Below are positions 32,123 through 47,566 of a DNA stretch of 64,000 nt, one piece after another. A program made the position numbers and the translations under genes. The notes beneath the pieces were generated by a model, which saw only the letters and a program-made list of their open reading frames with translations, was not told the DNA's origin and searched no databases. How positions within the stretch are numbered: position 1 is the stretch's first letter; each line of letters begins with the position of its first letter. This DNA comes from Rebecca billardiae RCC1528 (taxonomy: Eukaryota > Haptophyta), in the NCBI GenBank assembly GCA_965240325.2, contig OZ251255.1:186001-250000 (forward strand), in the 5' to 3' direction.

Positions 32123-32532
32123 CGGGGAAGCGTGCTCCGGGCGCACCTCGGGCAGACGCGCGCGCGTGGCGGCGTGTGCGCTGCGCCTTGATCGCCTTCA
32201 TCGCGCGGCCGTCTCGCTCCGTGCCGGCGGACATCTGACTGAGCCGCGGCTCCCGACCAACGGCGCCCGCCGATCGAGCAAATCGACGAAACCAAAAGGG
32301 CGACGAATCTGCATGGCTGTTCCGAAACTGCAGCATCGAAAAGTCAGTTGAGCGAACAGTTCCCGCTGACCAACGAGCGACTTGTTCAGTGTCATCGGAA
32401 CACGCCCGGGCGTGGAGAGCTGATGATCAAAGCAGCGCGGGTGCGCAGCCAGCTCTCCGCCAGCAGTGGGCGCGAGCCGCCGGCGCGCGGCCCAGCCCTC
32501 AGCAAGCGAAGCAGCCCCACGCGCGCCGCGCC
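32123..32532. other. Intergenic, upstream of CDC20
   Basis: No gene seen. It should hold the 3' end of the preceding gene and the CDC20 promoter. An ATG at 32423 opens a short frame different from CDC20 and could be an upstream ORF. Confidence 0.5.
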
Positions 32533-32866
32533 ATGCCGTACGGCACGCCCTCGCCGCACGCGCGGCCGGGGCACGCCCCCGCCGACGCCCCCGGCGACCG
32601 CTTCATCGCCCACCGCGCCGCGTTCGGCTCCGCCGTCCGCCAGCTCGAGCTCGCGCGCCGCTCGGAGGCAGACGGACCGATGCCGATCGATTACAACGCC
32701 TCGCCCGCCAAGGAGGAGTACAAGCGCGAGCTGGCGAGCACGCTGATCGGCGGCGCGTCGCACGCGAACCGCATGCTCGCCTTCGCCGGCTCGCCGCGCG
32801 ACGCGTCCGCCACCGCCGGCTCGGCGGGCCCCTCCCTCCGCACGCTCTACGCGCTCAACGCGCCGC

Positions 32867-32897
<31 letters not shown>

Positions 32898-33661
32898 GCT
32901 GGGCGGCGGCGGGCTGGGCGGCGGCGGGCTGGGCGGTGGTCTCGGCGGGCTGGGCGGCGGGCCCGCCGGCCGCGACGACGCCCTCCGCTCCGCCGCGCAC
33001 GCCCGCCACGACCACCACGCCCACGGTGACGGGCAGCGCGCGCGCCGCACGCGCCCGCGCCAAATGCCTCAGAGTCCGGAGCGGATCCTGGACGCACCGG
33101 ACCTGCTCGACGACCCGTCGCTGCACCTGCTGGACTGGGCGTGGAGCAACGTGCTCGCCGTCGCGCTCGGCGAGTCCGTGTACCTCTGGAACGCGCACAA
33201 CGGCAAGATCACCCAGCTGCTGCACTCGCCGGGCGAGCGCGTCACTTCATTGCGCTGGGCGGTCGGCGGCGGCGGCGGCGGCGGCGGCGCGGACGGCGGC
33301 GGCGGCGGCGGCGGGCGCTGGCTGGGCGGGCGCGGCGGCGCGGACGCGGGCGCGGGCAGCGGCGCCGGCGGTGGGGGCAGCGCCGCCGCCGCCTCGCCGC
33401 TCCTCGCCGTGGGCACGAGCCGAGGGCAGACACAGCTCTGGGATGCGTCCAAAGAAGCTCGCGTGCGCACGCTGCACGGTGCGCACGCGGGGCGCGTGGG
33501 CGCGCTCGCGTGGTGCGCGCACACGCTGACGAGCGGCGGCGACGACGGCTGCGTGCTGCACCACGACCCGCGCGCGCCGAGCGCCGAGTGCGCGCGCGTG
33601 CCGGCGCACGCGCCCGCGATGGGCGGCGCGGGCGCGCACGGCACGGCCGGCGCCGCGCGCC

Positions 33662-33695
<34 letters not shown>

Positions 33696-33883
33696 TGCCG
33701 GCGGCGGCGGCGGGACGGGCGGCGGCGGCGTGAGCGCGCTGGAGTGGGCGCCGCGCGGCAGCTACCTCGCCTCCGGCGGGGCCGACGGCTTCGTCCGCCT
33801 CTGGGACGAGCGGCAGGCGGGCGCGGCGGTGGCGGCCGTCGGCCCGAGCTGCGCCGCCGCCTCGTGGGGTGGCGGAGCGCACA

Positions 33884-33920
<37 letters not shown>

Positions 33921-34019
33921 GATCGGCGGCGCCGCCGCCGCCCTCGGCTCGCCGCGCGGCGCCGCCGCCGCCGCCGGCATCGGCATCGGCGGCGGCAGCC
34001 CCGGCGGCAGCCCCGCGCG

Positions 34020-34052
<33 letters not shown>

Positions 34053-34509
34053 GCTGCGCGCGCCCGCGCACTGCGGCGCGGTACACGCCCTCGCCTGGGC
34101 GCCGTGGCAGCGCAACCTGCTCGCGTCCGGCGGCGCGGACGGCATGGTGCGTACGTGGTGCGCGGCGCGCGGCGCGTGCGTCGGCGTGGTCGACGCGCAC
34201 GCCGCCGTCTCCGCGCTGCAGTGGGCGGCGCACGCGCGCGAGCTCGTCTCGAGCCACGGGCCGCCCTCCAACCAGCTCATCGTGTGGCGCCACCCCACGA
34301 TGACCAAACTGGCGGAGCTCACGGGCCACACGTCGCGCGTGCTGCACATGGCTCAGTCGCCCGACGGCACGACGATCGCCTCCGCCGGCGCCGACGAGAC
34401 GCTGCGCTTCTGGTGCGTGCTGCCCAGCGTCGACGGCCGGTACGGGCCGGGCGGCCGGCTGCACGCGGACGCGGCGCTCGCCATGTGCCTCGACCGCGGC
34501 GTGCGCTGA
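32533..34509 (+). CDS. CDC20: CDC20/Fizzy, APC/C activator
   Basis: Intronless, 658 residues from the first in-frame ATG. N-terminal features in CDC20 order: a C-box-like GDRFIAHR (residues 22-29; canonical DR(Y/F)IPxR, so the Ile-Pro is Ile-Ala here), then SPAKEEYKRELASTLI and NRMLAFAG, matching the KILRLSG region. The seven-blade WD40 propeller starts at ERILDAPDLLDDPSLHLLDW (about 182). NVLAVALGESVYLW and LTGHTSRVLHMAQSPDGT are near-diagnostic and favour CDC20 over CDH1. Long Gly/Ala loops interrupt at least four blades, making it larger than usual (about 500). The C-terminus ends in VR rather than the IR tail that docks on APC3. It activates the anaphase-promoting complex in mitosis. No KEN box noticed. 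Confidence 0.92.
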
Positions 34510-35606
34510 GCCGCTGAGACGCTTCGGCACGCGGCCGGCGCCTGTCTGTTGAATGTAATAGTGCGCGCGCGCGCCGCGCGGCAAGGGTGCTCCACGCCGC
34601 GCGGCATGCACAGTGACAGTGCCGCTGCCGTGACGCCGCTGCGGCGAGGATGACGGCTGCCAAGTCAGGAGGCGGTGGCGCCGTCTTCGGGGCGGCGCCC
34701 GTTCCTGATCGGCGCCCGCCTGATGGCTAACTAGTATGCGGATGGCGCTGGGCGCTCGCGGAGTCACTTGATAGGCTACTGCACAGTCACCGACGCGGCC
34801 GACTCCGAGCTCCGAGCTGACAGCAAGTGCCAAGTGCCGGCCAGGCGCGTCCCGCCGTCCCGCGGACCGCTGCGCGGCGGCGGCTCAATGCCGAAGGAAG
34901 GCCGGACTCAGCGATACTCGCCATGCTGGCCCCGCGCCCCCTGGCTGGTACTCTCCGTCATCGGGCTGTGCCCGCCGAGTTGACGATATGGCGGCGCAGT
35001 CCGGAGTGACGCGGAGACTATGGCCGGTACCGCCATCAGTGCGGGCAGTCGAGCCGCCGCACGGCCCGCGGCGCCCCGCCGCGCCCCGGGGCAGCGGGCG
35101 GCGCGGCTCGGCGCCGGCGCTCACCGCGGCTAGCGCTACGGACCATCGTCAGTCATCAGAAGTACATACTATAGTGACGATATATGGCTAGTCGTAGCGC
35201 AGTCGCGTACGACTCCGCGCTCAGCACTGATGACTAGTGACTGGCTCACGCGCGATTACTCACTGACGCGGGCAGGTCGGGCCGGCCGCCCGGCGTGGCG
35301 GCGCCCGGCGGCGGCGCCGCGCGAGCGGTGAGCCCCCGCCGGGAGGCGCCGCCGAGCTGGTGAGACGGGCGGCGCGGTGCGCCACTCTGTGCTGCGCCAA
35401 TATAATATGAGTGTCGTGATGACGCCCAGAGTCCGGGAGCGGCGCCCCGTGCCGGGCCTGTGGCCAGTATGTGCGCGCGGGCAGTGAGCAGTCGTCTCAT
35501 CATCGTGACTCATCGTCCCGCGCGCGCGGAGCCGCGCGGGTCGAGTGGCTGCCACGGAGCAGTCTGGCCCGGTTAATTGGACCGCCGCGTATTGCGAGAT
35601 CTAGCG
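34510..35606. other. Intergenic between convergent CDC20 and sulfotransferase genes
   Basis: No gene seen in 1.1 kb. It consists of short mixed-composition sequence with ATAATATGAG and CTATAGTGACGATATATG patches and GC-rich stretches, similar in texture to the spacers at 3175-3809. No repeat arrays noticed. Confidence 0.6.
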
Positions 35607-36938
35607 CTAGCTATGCGCACCGTCGGCGAAGTCGAAGGCGGCAGCGGCCGGCACCAGCGCGCCCACCGGCAGCCGCGACGCCATCAGCGCGCTGTTGTCG
35701 GCGCACCGGCCGGGCTCTGCGGCGCAGCACTCTTTGAAGCTGCGCAGCTGGCTGAACGCACTGAGCTGCCGCCGGAACACGTCGAGCGCCGCGGCGTACA
35801 CCGCCGAGTCCTCCGGGTCCGGGGCGACGTCCCGCGTGTCGTACAGCCGCAGCGCAGGCGGCGGCGCGTCGGCCTGGCTGCCGTTGGCGCCCGGCGGTGG
35901 GCCGCGCGCCGTGGGCCTGTTGTTGGCGAACGCGCGCTCGGGCGGCGGGCTGCTCGGGGGGAGGTACATCGCATGCCAGAGGCAGACAGTCAGGCCCCAG
36001 CTCTCGAAGATGCCGACGAACGCGAAGCCGGTGCGCACGGCGGAGAGCGCGCGCTCCGCGTGCGCCGCCGTCAGCCGCTCCGCGCCGTGGCACCGGAGTC
36101 CGTTGAGCGTGCGCGTCATGCAGCCGCGCGCGCGGAACCATCTGGAATATTCCGCCAGCCCCAAGCTGCGCTCCTCCAGGAGCTGGCGCACGAGGCGCGC
36201 GCGCACCGTCGGCCCGTACCCCCAGTCGTCGCCGCAGCAGGAGCGATTCAGCGCCTGCGTCATCCAGGAGTACCCCGACGCGAGCAGCTGGTCCGGCGCG
36301 CGGAACACGCCCACCAGCTGCCCCAGGTCGGAGCGGGCCGTGTGCAGCGCGTGGTTGCCCTTTAGGCTGGGCGAGAAGAGGGCGCGCGGGCACAGGTAGT
36401 GGCGCGCGAGCAGCTGGCCGACGTGCCGCGGGCTCCACTCGCGCGAGAGCCCGTCCGGCCGGCGCAGCCCGTACATGCGCTCCAGCTGCTCGTGCCGCGT
36501 GCTGTTCCAGACGAGGAACATCTCGGAGGCGAGATCGCACGCGCTGTCGTGCTCGACTCCAAACACGTCCAGCGCGCGCCGGCTCTGCAGCGCGACGGCT
36601 GGGCACAGCCTGCGCGTGCCCAGCAGCTCGAGCGGCTCGATCGGCGAGCACAACCCGTCGAGCAGCGCGTACTGGAAGCTCGTGCCCGCCTTGGGGAAGT
36701 GGAGCCAGTGGAAGCGCGGGGCCCTGCGAGCGGTGCTCGCGCTCAGACCGGGGGCGAGGGGAGCACGTGCAGGGGGAGGAGCGCCCTTGGCAGGGCCATG
36801 GGGCCGCTGGCCTCTGCGCGCGGTGGCGGAGTCGCTCCAACACGCCGCAGCGAGGAGCAGTGTCGGCGTCGTCAGCGCCAGCCGATGACGCCTGCGCGGG
36901 CGACGACGACGGCGCCTCGCCGCATCTGCATCCGCCAT
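35607..36938 (-). CDS. Type II membrane sulfotransferase-like protein
   Basis: 443 residues from the ATG at 36938; an in-frame ATG at 37019 would add 27 residues. The N-terminus is a basic tail ([12 protein letters not shown]) followed by a short hydrophobic anchor (LTTPTLLLAAACW), a Golgi type II pattern. FHWLHFPKAGTSF (about 75-87) is the 5'-phosphosulfate-binding loop that holds PAPS, and GVFRAPDQLLASGYSW (about 207-222) fits the 3'-phosphate-binding motif with its Arg and Ser. Cys-rich lumenal segments (NRSCCGDDW, FKECCAAEPGRC) suggest disulfides. Together these support a Golgi carbohydrate sulfotransferase using PAPS; the acceptor cannot be read from sequence. Transcribed in the same direction as the TIR-like gene. 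Confidence 0.75.
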   Translation of the reverse strand: MADADAARRRRRRPRRRHRLALTTPTLLLAAACWSDSATARRGQRPHGPAKGAPPPARAPLAPGLSASTARRAPRFHWLHFPKAGTSFQYALLDGLCSPIEPLELLGTRRLCPAVALQSRRALDVFGVEHDSACDLASEMFLVWNSTRHEQLERMYGLRRPDGLSREWSPRHVGQLLARHYLCPRALFSPSLKGNHALHTARSDLGQLVGVFRAPDQLLASGYSWMTQALNRSCCGDDWGYGPTVRARLVRQLLEERSLGLAEYSRWFRARGCMTRTLNGLRCHGAERLTAAHAERALSAVRTGFAFVGIFESWGLTVCLWHAMYLPPSSPPPERAFANNRPTARGPPPGANGSQADAPPPALRLYDTRDVAPDPEDSAVYAAALDVFRRQLSAFSQLRSFKECCAAEPGRCADNSALMASRLPVGALVPAAAAFDFADGAHS

Positions 36939-37141
36939 GGCAACTGTCCGTGTGTACAGTACGGAGGCGCGACGATCGACGGGCGCCGCGCCCGGCCGCG
37001 GCACAGATTTTTTTTGCATCAGGGAGCCAGGGATGCACAGCAGTTCTTCGTCCCGTGAATGAAGAAGAGCGGCTGACCCGACGGCTATGATACCAGTGAC
37101 GTAGTCGTGTCAGGCTGATCAACTCGCCAGGGCGGCTCTCG

Positions 37142-42240
<5,099 letters not shown>

Positions 42241-42616
42241 GCGCCCGACGCCGACTCCGCGTTGGGCGCGCCGCAGTCTCAAGGCGTGTCGTGGTCGTGC
42301 GGCGCTTGGCCGCAGGGCGATCACTGTCGGGGGCCGCGAAGCGCCCGGCAGAGTCCAAGACCGCCGCTTCGCGGATCCAGCTCTGAGTTGGTGTTCAGGC
42401 TGGCGCGTGTCATCTGAGCAGGGACCGATATAAACAGGGTGGGAGTACGAACAAGTATGGGTGCGGAGCCCCCACAAGGGAATGGGTTCGGCGCAAATAC
42501 ATATCATTGATGCAAGTGCGCGCCCACATCATCGCATTGACGAGCCAATTAGGGCCATTCTGGACCCGGCGGAAAAATTTCCGCCGAGGGTATTCGGGGT
42601 AAAAGCCCGTTTTTTC

Positions 42617-42640
42617 TTGCCGGCATAGCTATGCCGGCAA
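42617..42640. repeat. Perfect 24-bp palindrome at the inner edge of the left TIR
   Basis: TTGCCGGCATAG followed by its exact reverse complement CTATGCCGGCAA. It overlaps the last bases of the left TIR; the right TIR lacks it. Confidence 0.95.
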
Positions 42641-43846
42641 AAAGTAACGAGCGTTTGGAAAAAATCTCAACTCGACCCCCAGATGAGATTTTTGCCGTAT
42701 GTACTACTATGGAAATTGTAAGCTCTATCTGGCGACCTGTCCTTTGTGAAGCCGAAGTTGGGGGGTCGTCGGAACCCGCCCCGCGGTACTGGGCTGCCCC
42801 GGCCGGCGCCGATCATGGTGTCCCGCCGCCGCACCCGCCCCGCTGCCCCGTGAGCTGGAGCGCGCGGGTGGGAACGGTGCGATCGCGGGTCCACCTTCCC
42901 CCACACCAAGCGATGTGCTGCGATTCGCTTTCCTCCGTGGTCACCAAGCGCGCGCACGCTCCTGCTCTTGCGCCTCCGCGCCAAATGCGCAGATGTGCGA
43001 CCGCACGCGACAGCGTACGCTGACGCTGCATCAGGGCTTGAAGTACGCACTGGTACGGCATAATGCTCTGATTGCGCATACGCCGCGCTTTGCCCCCGCG
43101 CGCGTTACCGTCATCGTGACGTGCATGCGCATCCGGAGGCATCGAGGAGTGAATCGGCACGAGAGCATGATGTTCACCCTTTTCTTGCGGCGTCGCCAGA
43201 TGCCGTTCGCGGTGCCAGTGCGCGCGCCCACGTGCCCCGGCTTTTTGTTATCCACGCGCTACTCAGAAGCCTACGCCGCTTGGTGCTCCCCCTGCACGGG
43301 CATCAGCGTGCTGGCCTTCGTGCCACTCCCAAGGCCAGACGTGCGACTCAGATGGGGCGAATGCGCGACACGCCTTGTTTGTTACCTGTGATGGCATGTA
43401 CGTTGAGCACTCGACGTGCGGCTAGCGCGATTGGTGCTCATTAGGAGTCTTGCGGTGGAGAGCAGTCCAGAGCCTAAGTTGCCAGCGCTTACATCTACAC
43501 CACCCCTGATCGCGCGTGACAACTCTCAGCCTCAGGCTGTAAAATGTCATGCTGTGCACTCATGCCAGCTCATCTACTCAACGTCTCACGCCAAACGGCG
43601 TTTGGCCGCGACTGCGGCTCAGCGCTGGCGACTTTGCCCGGACGTGAGCAAACGTACATTCGCCCCCACAACCGCGCCGGCGCCATTCAAGATGCGCTCG
43701 TGCCGACCCACTGTCAGTGCTCTAGTAGCTCACTGAGGACGTGCTCGCGCTTTTCATGCCGACACCAGTGTGATGCATTGAGCTAGGCGCTCTTGTCACT
43801 CGCGCGCGCAAGAGCGAAGTGAGTACGTACAAGGCCTGGCCAGAGA

Positions 43847-44459
43847 CAAGGGCGGTAAGGGCTGTCAACTCCGAGTGGCGCCGAGTGGCGGAGGTTGGGC
43901 GCCCCTCAACTCGTGCGGCCTCGCGGCGCAGCGGCTAAGTCTCCTGGGGCGCAGCCCTGGAGGGCGCGTGGGGTGCGCACGCCGCGTGCTCCTGCGGCCG
44001 CGGCAGCGGCCGCGGACACGGCGCGCGTGGTTGGTCGTATCATCTGGCGCGAGGCGGCATGACGCGCGCCCATCATACGTGAGCCTCGCCCCGGGCGCGC
44101 GCCCGACCCGCGCCGACCGCACCGCGCACCGCGCGCGCGCCGGCGGCTGGCGCGTGGCCACGGCTGGCTCTTGGTGCGGCGCGCGTGCGCGGCTGGCCTG
44201 AGGCGCGGCGAGGGCGCCGGCAAGCGCGGCGCGCGGCGTGAGAGGGTACTACGTGCTGTCTAGCAGGCGACCAACCACGCGCGCCGTGTCCGCGGCCGCT
44301 GCCGCGGCCGCAGGAGCACGCGGCGTGCGCTTCCCCACGCGCCCTCCAGGGCGGCGCCCCAGGAGACTTAGCCGCTGGGCCGCGAGGCCGCACGAGTTGA
44401 GGGGCCCAGAACCTCCGCCACTCGGCGCCACTGGGAATTGACAGCCCTTCCCGCCCTTG
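43847..44459. repeat. Foldback: ~191-bp inverted repeat arms with 230-bp spacer
   Basis: Left arm 43847-44037 pairs with right arm 44268-44459, with only scattered mismatches (for example CGAGTGGCGCCGAGTGGCGG versus CCACTCGGCGCCACTGGG). The central GCGGCCGCGGCAGCGGCCGC core is conserved in both. Nested inside the TTA-flanked element. A transcript through it would form a long hairpin. Confidence 0.9.
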
Positions 44460-44871
44460 CCAGAGATCAGGTGTGGGAGCGCTGCACGCTGCTGCAAAGC
44501 CGTGCCTGGTGCCACATCTGCAAGTTGGCTGCCGTCCTCGCCGTGCTCGAGCACTTCGCCCAGCGCTAGCGCCCAGCGCGCAAGCACGCCCTTGACCCGC
44601 TCACACGCGCATGGCTCGCGCCGTGCGCCTCGCCGCTGCCCATCGCGACAGGTGTCTCCGGGCGGTGCGTGGGCGGCGCTTGCAGCACGGGCGATGGCTG
44701 ATGGCGTTCTGCGACGAGCCCCGTTGCGACATCGGTCCGCGTCCTATGAGCTCGCGTTCGATCTCGCGACCTGTAAGTCGTTTCGTACGCGAACCGTCGG
44801 CAAGAAAAAACGGGCTTTTACCCCGAATACCCTCGGCGGAAATTTTTCCGCCGGGTCCAGAATGGCCCTTA

Positions 44872-45289
44872 GTCGCTCAACACTTCTCCTCGAAGCGCCG
44901 AAAGATCTACGGGCGCTGACCTTTGCGCGGGAGGAAAATGAGCTCCGCCGGTAGCGAGCCGATGTTATTCCCCGGAGACCCTCCGGGGCGCCTGGTTTAA
45001 GCCCAACATCAAGGGCCAATCAAGCGCATGTGGGTAGTATACGTCGTCCATTGAGTGCTACCTTTCGTGGCCACTAAGTGGCATCTTCGCATGGATTTGG
45101 AGCAAGAACGCGATCTCGTGTATTGAGATTCGGCAGCTGCATGCTAAATCGGGACGGTGTAATGGATTTTGTGTGTGGAGGTCAACCGATTCCTAACCAC
45201 TTTTAGCCGCATCTGTCTGAGACAAGATTCGAGACTCTCTCCTCCCGGACTGACCCGGTGTGGCGAGCGGCTTGGGCGCGGCGGCAGGG
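44872..45289. other. Flank between transposon-like element and HAD-like gene
   Basis: No gene seen. It is less GC-rich than the rest and contains a CCCCGGAG-ACC-CTCCGGGG hairpin near 44965-44983. The promoter of the HAD-like gene probably lies here. Confidence 0.5.
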
Positions 45290-46064
45290 ATGGCGTCGCG
45301 TGAGCTCGCCGCCACGGCGGCGGCCGTCGCCGCCGTCGCCGCCGTCGCCGCCGTCATCCGCGCGCGCGGGCGACGGCGGCTCGGCCTCTTCCGCCCCCGC
45401 CACCACCCGCCGCCGCGCCTCATCCTCCACTTCGACGTGAACGAAACAGTACTCCTCTCCGACCCGGCGGGTGGGGATACTTACGAGGACTCGCTCAACA
45501 AAATCGTGGCCAAGGCGGCGCTGGTGCGCGCGGTGCCCGGGAGGCCGACGCCGCGCGACGGCGCGCCGCTCGCCGAGCTGCTCGCCGCGTACACCTGGGC
45601 CGACGGCTCGCCGCTCGACCCCCGCGCGCGCGCGCGCGGCGCGGCCCCGCCGCCACTCTTCTTCGGCTTCCGAGTGCCCGACGGCTGCGCGCTGTTCTAC
45701 GCGGTGCCGGCGCTCAAGGCGCGGTTCGCCAAGACGTTCTGCGTAGACGCGGCGTCGCCGGGCATCGTCTTCGCCCCGCTCTACGCCAAGCTCCGCGCCG
45801 CCGTGGCCTGGCCGCCCGCGGGCGCGGCCGACCGCGCCGCGGCCGGCGGCGACGCGGCCACGGCGCCGCTGCGCACGGCGGACGGCGCGCACCAGCTGGT
45901 GCTGCCCGCGCTGTTCCACACGATCAGCGAGCTGGCCGCGCGCGGGCGCGAGGTCGTCCTCGTCGTCCGCACCTTCGGCACCGACCTCGACGCCGTCTGC
46001 GCCGCGCTCTCCGCCTACGCGGCCGGCCACCACCCGCTGTTTGCACCGCCGGCGCCGGCGCCGA

Positions 46065-46095
<31 letters not shown>

Positions 46096-46981
46096 GCCGA
46101 CGCCACCGACGACCACGGCGGCGGCTGCGGCGGCGGTGGCAACGCTTCTGCCGCCGAGGATGACGACGACGACGACGAGGCCCCGGCGCGGCGCGCCGCC
46201 GCCGCCGCGGCCGTGCGTGCCACAGGCGACGCTGCCGCCCGACCGGCTGCTGAGCGCGAGATACACATCTCCCCTCGGGCCGCGCTCGCCGACGGACGCG
46301 CGCGGCGCAAAGGCGGCGCCGGCCGCGACGGCGGCGGCGGCCGCGGTCGCGGCGGCGGTGTCTGCGGGCGTGCCCGGCGCCGTCTCGCCCTTCGCGCTCA
46401 CCCGCCGCGCGGACGGCACCTGCCTCGCGGACGAGCGCGAGTTCGCGCAGATGCTGCGCGCGCAGCCGGCGCGGCCGATTCTGATCTACGGCGTCTCCGA
46501 CGACTACGGCGCGTGGGCGGAGTCCGGCTGCCGCCCGGACTGGGGCAAGCCGCTCTGGCTCACGGCGGACGACGAGGGCGCGCACGCCATCTTCTTCGAC
46601 GACAACATCAAGGACGACGCCCTCGACTCCATCGTCGCCGTGCGCGCGCGCCCGAGCGCTCACCCGGAGAGCGCCGACGCGGCGCCGCCGTCGCCGCGCG
46701 GCGCGGGCGCGGGCGCGGCTGCGCAGGCGTGGGCGTCCGAGCGGCCGTTCCGCCCGCTCTCGGGCGAGGCGACGCGCGCGCTGCACGGCATCGCCCTCGT
46801 GCGCGTGCCCACCGTGCAGCCCGTGCTCAACCCGAACTGGTTCGTCGAGCAGATCGACGAAGCCGAGGCGCGGCTCGCGGCCGCGCGCGCCGCCGCGCGC
46901 GCCGCCGGCTTTGGGTCCGACTGGATCCGATGGGCCACCGCCGCGGCGGACGCGCGCGGCGGGCGCGGCGCGGGCGCGTGA
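45290..46981 (+). CDS. HAD-like protein with variant DxN motif, N-terminal membrane anchor
   Basis: 563 residues, intronless, from the first ATG. Residues ~5-25 (ELAATAAAVAAVAAVAAVI) form a hydrophobic anchor followed by basic residues. LILHFDVNETVLLSD (nucleophile-type Asp at 49) resembles HAD motif I, but the usual second Asp (DxD) is Asn51. VVLVVRTFG could be motif II, and AIFFDDNIKDD near the C-terminus matches the acidic motif IV. A Thr/Pro-rich linker (about 262-305) splits the cap and core regions. The full family is not named to my knowledge. With Asn in place of the general acid/base, phosphatase activity would be altered or lost. Upstream lies the transposon-like element. Confidence 0.6.
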
Positions 46982-47566
46982 GCGCGGCGGGGTGGCGGCG
47001 GGGTCGGCCTCGGGCAGTCGGCACTGCTTCGCCTCATAGGAGCCGCGACGAGCGCCGCTCGGCCCGCCCCGGCGGATTCGCCGCGGCCCCGCCATCATCT
47101 GATCATGATGCCCAGGGACGCCCGCGGATCCGATGGCGCAACACTCATCGTCAATACGACCGAACAGCGTACTCCGCCGCCGTAGTTTTAGGCGGGGGTA
47201 GTACGGTGGCAATGCTGTAGTCTGACAGTCTGTCAAGGGCCGGATTATATCAGCCTTCGAGCATATGTAGTCCGTTTCGGGCGCGCGGCACTTCGGGCGC
47301 GCGCGCCGCCCGGGTCGCGGGCCTGTCGGGCTGTGCCGTGCGATCAGCGCCGCCTGGATAGTGGATGGCACTTGGCAGTGGCACGACTGAGTGGCCTCGG
47401 AGCCTCAGCAGCGCTGTCATCAGCAGCAACATGCACGACGGTACGACACGTCACGACGCGTATATACTGATGACTATAGCCGATCAGCGCGACTACGGCA
47501 CCCACGGCACACGGTCCGGTCCGCAGGGCGGCGGCCGTCAGTCGTAACTCGCGGCGCGCGGCTTAT
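46982..47566. other. Intergenic between convergent HAD-like and type II protein genes
   Basis: No gene seen. Mixed composition with short AT patches (TATATACTGATGACTATAG near 47460). It would hold both 3' ends. Confidence 0.5.

Larger units (their letters stand above)
42552..44868. mobile_element. DNA transposon-like element with 71-bp TIRs and TTA target duplications
   Basis: The first 71 bases (42552-42622, beginning GGGCCATTCTGGACCCGGCG) are repeated as a perfect inverted copy at 44798-44868. Immediately outside both ends is TTA (42549-42551 and 44869-44871), a 3-bp target duplication. TTA duplications with G-rich termini are characteristic of PIF/Harbinger and Tourist-like elements. The interior (about 1.2 kb before the foldback) is less GC-rich and has only short ORFs; none looks like a DDE transposase or Myb protein to me, so this is probably non-autonomous. 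It sits between the divergent TIR-like and HAD-like genes. Class assignment is inference from termini. Confidence 0.75.

Noticed and set aside
42241-42507. N-terminal extension of the TIR-like protein starting at the ATG at 42507
   Set aside because: The extra 89 residues come from mixed-composition sequence next to the transposon-like element and lack the codon character of the rest; the ATG at 42240 is preferred.
42915-43736. Short plus-strand ORFs inside the transposon-like element as a transposase
   Set aside because: I see no DDE or Myb-type motifs and the frames are short and overlapping; calling a transposase is not supported.
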